The notes under the pieces: model-generated
Seen by the model: only the letters and a program-made list of their open reading frames with translations
Told to the model about the DNA's origin: nothing
The model's database searches: none
DNA from: Paracoccaceae bacterium
GTDB lineage: Bacteria; Pseudomonadota; Alphaproteobacteria; Rhodobacterales; Rhodobacteraceae
NCBI GenBank assembly: GCA_009920815.1
Contig: RFZH01000033.1
Coordinates: 1-14,570, forward strand
DNA length: 14,570 bases
Direction of reading: 5' to 3'
Program-made: the position numbers and the translations under genes
Shown: positions 13,283 through 14,570 of the stretch, piece after piece
Position numbering within the stretch: position 1 is the stretch's first letter
Layout of the letters: every line of letters starts with the position of its first letter

Positions 13283-14259
13283 TCCAGACCTCCGCGCGTT
13301 TTATAGATGAGATGGAGGAACAGCGGTGCGCCAATCAGGGCCATAACCACGCCCAGTTTCAGATCGCCACTGGGCAAGATCAGCCGCACAGCAATATCAG
13401 CCGCCAAAACCATAATCCCCCCACCAAGCGCCGAGGCATAAAGCAGGCTGGACGGACGCGCCCGAACAAAGTTGCGCAGGACATGAGGGACAATCAAACC
13501 GACAAACCCGATTGACCCTGAGACGGCCGTCACCGCTCCAACAGAGGCGGCGACACCTATCACCAAAATCATGCGTGTGCGCGCAAGGTTAATGCCCATG
13601 CTGGCGGCGGTGTCTTCGCCCAAGGACAAGGCATTCAACGCCGGTCCAAGCGACGCGATCATCGCCCAACCAATCAGACAAAACGGCAGGGCAACCCAAA
13701 CGTGGTCCATTGAACGATCGGCCAAAGATCCCATCATCCAAAACACAATTTCATAGGTGGCATAGGGGTTGGGTGAGAGGTTCAAGGCAAGCGATGTCAT
13801 AGCACCAGCTAAGGCACTGACTGCGATGCCGGCAAGGATCAGGGTCAAGGACCCCCCGCGTGGGCCCGCAAGGGTCAAGATCAATAGCACAGCAACCAGC
13901 GCCGCACTCAGCGCAGAGGCCGGCAGCGCCAACCAAAACAGCGTTGCAAATCCCGTTTGCAAAGACACAACAGCGCCCAGCGAGGCTGCACCCGAAATAC
14001 CGATGATGCCAGGTTCCGCCAAAGGATTACGCAGATAGCCCTGCATCGCCGCGCCGCTAAGGCCCAGTGAAACACCGACCATAACCCCCAACAACGCACG
14101 CGGCAGACGGATGTCTTGCATCACTCGTCCAAGCGGGCCATCGCCTGTGATCAAGGCGCGCAGGCTTTGACCCACGGGTGCGTCCGCTTGGCCAATCATC
14201 AATGACCCTGCAAAACACAAGATCAGCACAGCGATCAAGATGGGACTGATTTTATTCAT
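13279..14259 (-). CDS. FecCD/BtuC-family ABC transporter permease
   Basis: The 326-aa product is strongly hydrophobic with about ten membrane helices. Family hallmarks: RLPRALLGVMVGVSLGLSGAAMQGYLRNPLAEPGIIGISGAASLGAV in the N-terminal half and GSIGFVGLIVPHVLRNFVRARP in the C-terminal half, the usual FecCD sites next to the ATPase-contacting loops. It forms the inner-membrane channel of a type II (BtuCD-like) importer for siderophore, heme or cobalamin. The start overlaps the stop of the binding-protein gene upstream (14256-14259) and its stop overlaps the ATPase start, so the three are translated as a unit. Confidence 0.95.
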
Positions 14260-14570
14260 TGCGACCTCTTATCCGGATGTTCGCGTTGCAGATCTTGGAT
14301 CGCGTCCAAAACCATCGGTGTCCCACAGACCCAGCGTGCGTCGGTGTGCGCAGACATTTTCAACGGCGCTAGGGCAGGGTGGCGCAGGATCTCTTCGCCC
14401 CGCGAATGACCGGGAAAGGGTCGGCCCGTGATCACAACGTCTGGGTCGATCATGATCAAGCGTTCCAACGGCACCGTCCCCCCCCAGGTTAAACCCAATT
14501 CAACCGCCAAGTTTTCAAAACCCGCGGCGGTCAGGATATCGTTAGACAGCGATTGCGCACCAGATGTATA
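14256..14570 (-). CDS. Periplasmic binding protein (COG0614, FecB/BtuF-like), C-terminal part
   Basis: The last 104 residues are visible; the gene starts beyond the window edge. The segment reads YTSGAQSLSNDILTAAGFENLAVELGLTWGGTVPLERLIMIDPDVVITG and ends with RHPALAPLKMSAHTDARWVCGTP. This matches the C-terminal lobe of class III binding proteins (N-lobe/C-lobe linker, DPDVVI strand, HPALAPL motif). It is the first visible gene of the operon and probably the true periplasmic partner of the permease, unlike the second, signal-less copy. The N-terminus, including any signal peptide, is outside the window. Confidence 0.88.
   Translation of the reverse strand, partial: YTSGAQSLSNDILTAAGFENLAVELGLTWGGTVPLERLIMIDPDVVITGRPFPGHSRGEEILRHPALAPLKMSAHTDARWVCGTPMVLDAIQDLQREHPDKRSQ

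Overview
The window looks like the chromosome of an alphaproteobacterium of the Rhodobacteraceae (Roseobacter/Rhodobacter group). This is inferred from moderately GC-rich coding sequence, a type A RNase P RNA with alphaproteobacterial features, the hydrolase/gatC/gatA neighbourhood, and above all a DUF1127 gene followed by four hairpins with CCTCCTCCC loops. That last arrangement is the CcaF1-CcsR ("cuckoo RNA") locus known from Rhodobacter sphaeroides. Assignments rest on reading motifs and translations by eye; no database search was possible.

Layout. Positions 1-884 (+): the 3' end of a CoA-transferase gene overlapping a nitroreductase gene. 947-2113 (-): a terminator, a small RidA-family gene and a UPF0173 metallo-beta-lactamase-fold hydrolase gene. 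2233-5350 (+): gatC and gatA of the GatCAB amidotransferase, an Excalibur-domain lipoprotein and an N-acetylmuramoyl-L-alanine amidase. 5366-5754 (+): rnpB, with a promoter overlapping the end of the amidase gene. 5757-6043: an AT-rich gap with a perfect CtrA-type box and four 11-bp-phased repeats. 6044-7489 (-): cobQ (cobyric acid synthase). 7744-7849 (+): an rpmG remnant with an internal, frame-breaking deletion, still followed by a clear terminator. 8006-8627 (+): a promoter, a cobalamin riboswitch, a 15-codon ORF with a strong ribosome binding site, and an overlapping 94-codon gene I do not recognise. 8641-9045 (-): the CcsR hairpin array and its DUF1127 gene. 9321-14570 (-): an eight-gene, tightly overlapping TonB-type uptake operon running, in transcription order, binding protein (cut by the window edge), FecCD permease, ATPase, a second binding protein without signal peptide, exbB, exbD, exbD, tonB.

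How the parts fit. Cobalamin recurs: de novo synthesis (cobQ), a cobalamin-sensing riboswitch, and a BtuFCD/TonB-like uptake operon that could import corrinoids, although heme or siderophore remains possible because no outer-membrane receptor is in the window. The CcsR/CcaF1 locus is a stress-regulated post-transcriptional system whose RNA loops imitate the 16S rRNA anti-Shine-Dalgarno sequence. The most unusual items are the broken rpmG, the unknown riboswitch-controlled small genes, and an ExbD copy with Asn where the essential membrane Asp normally lies.
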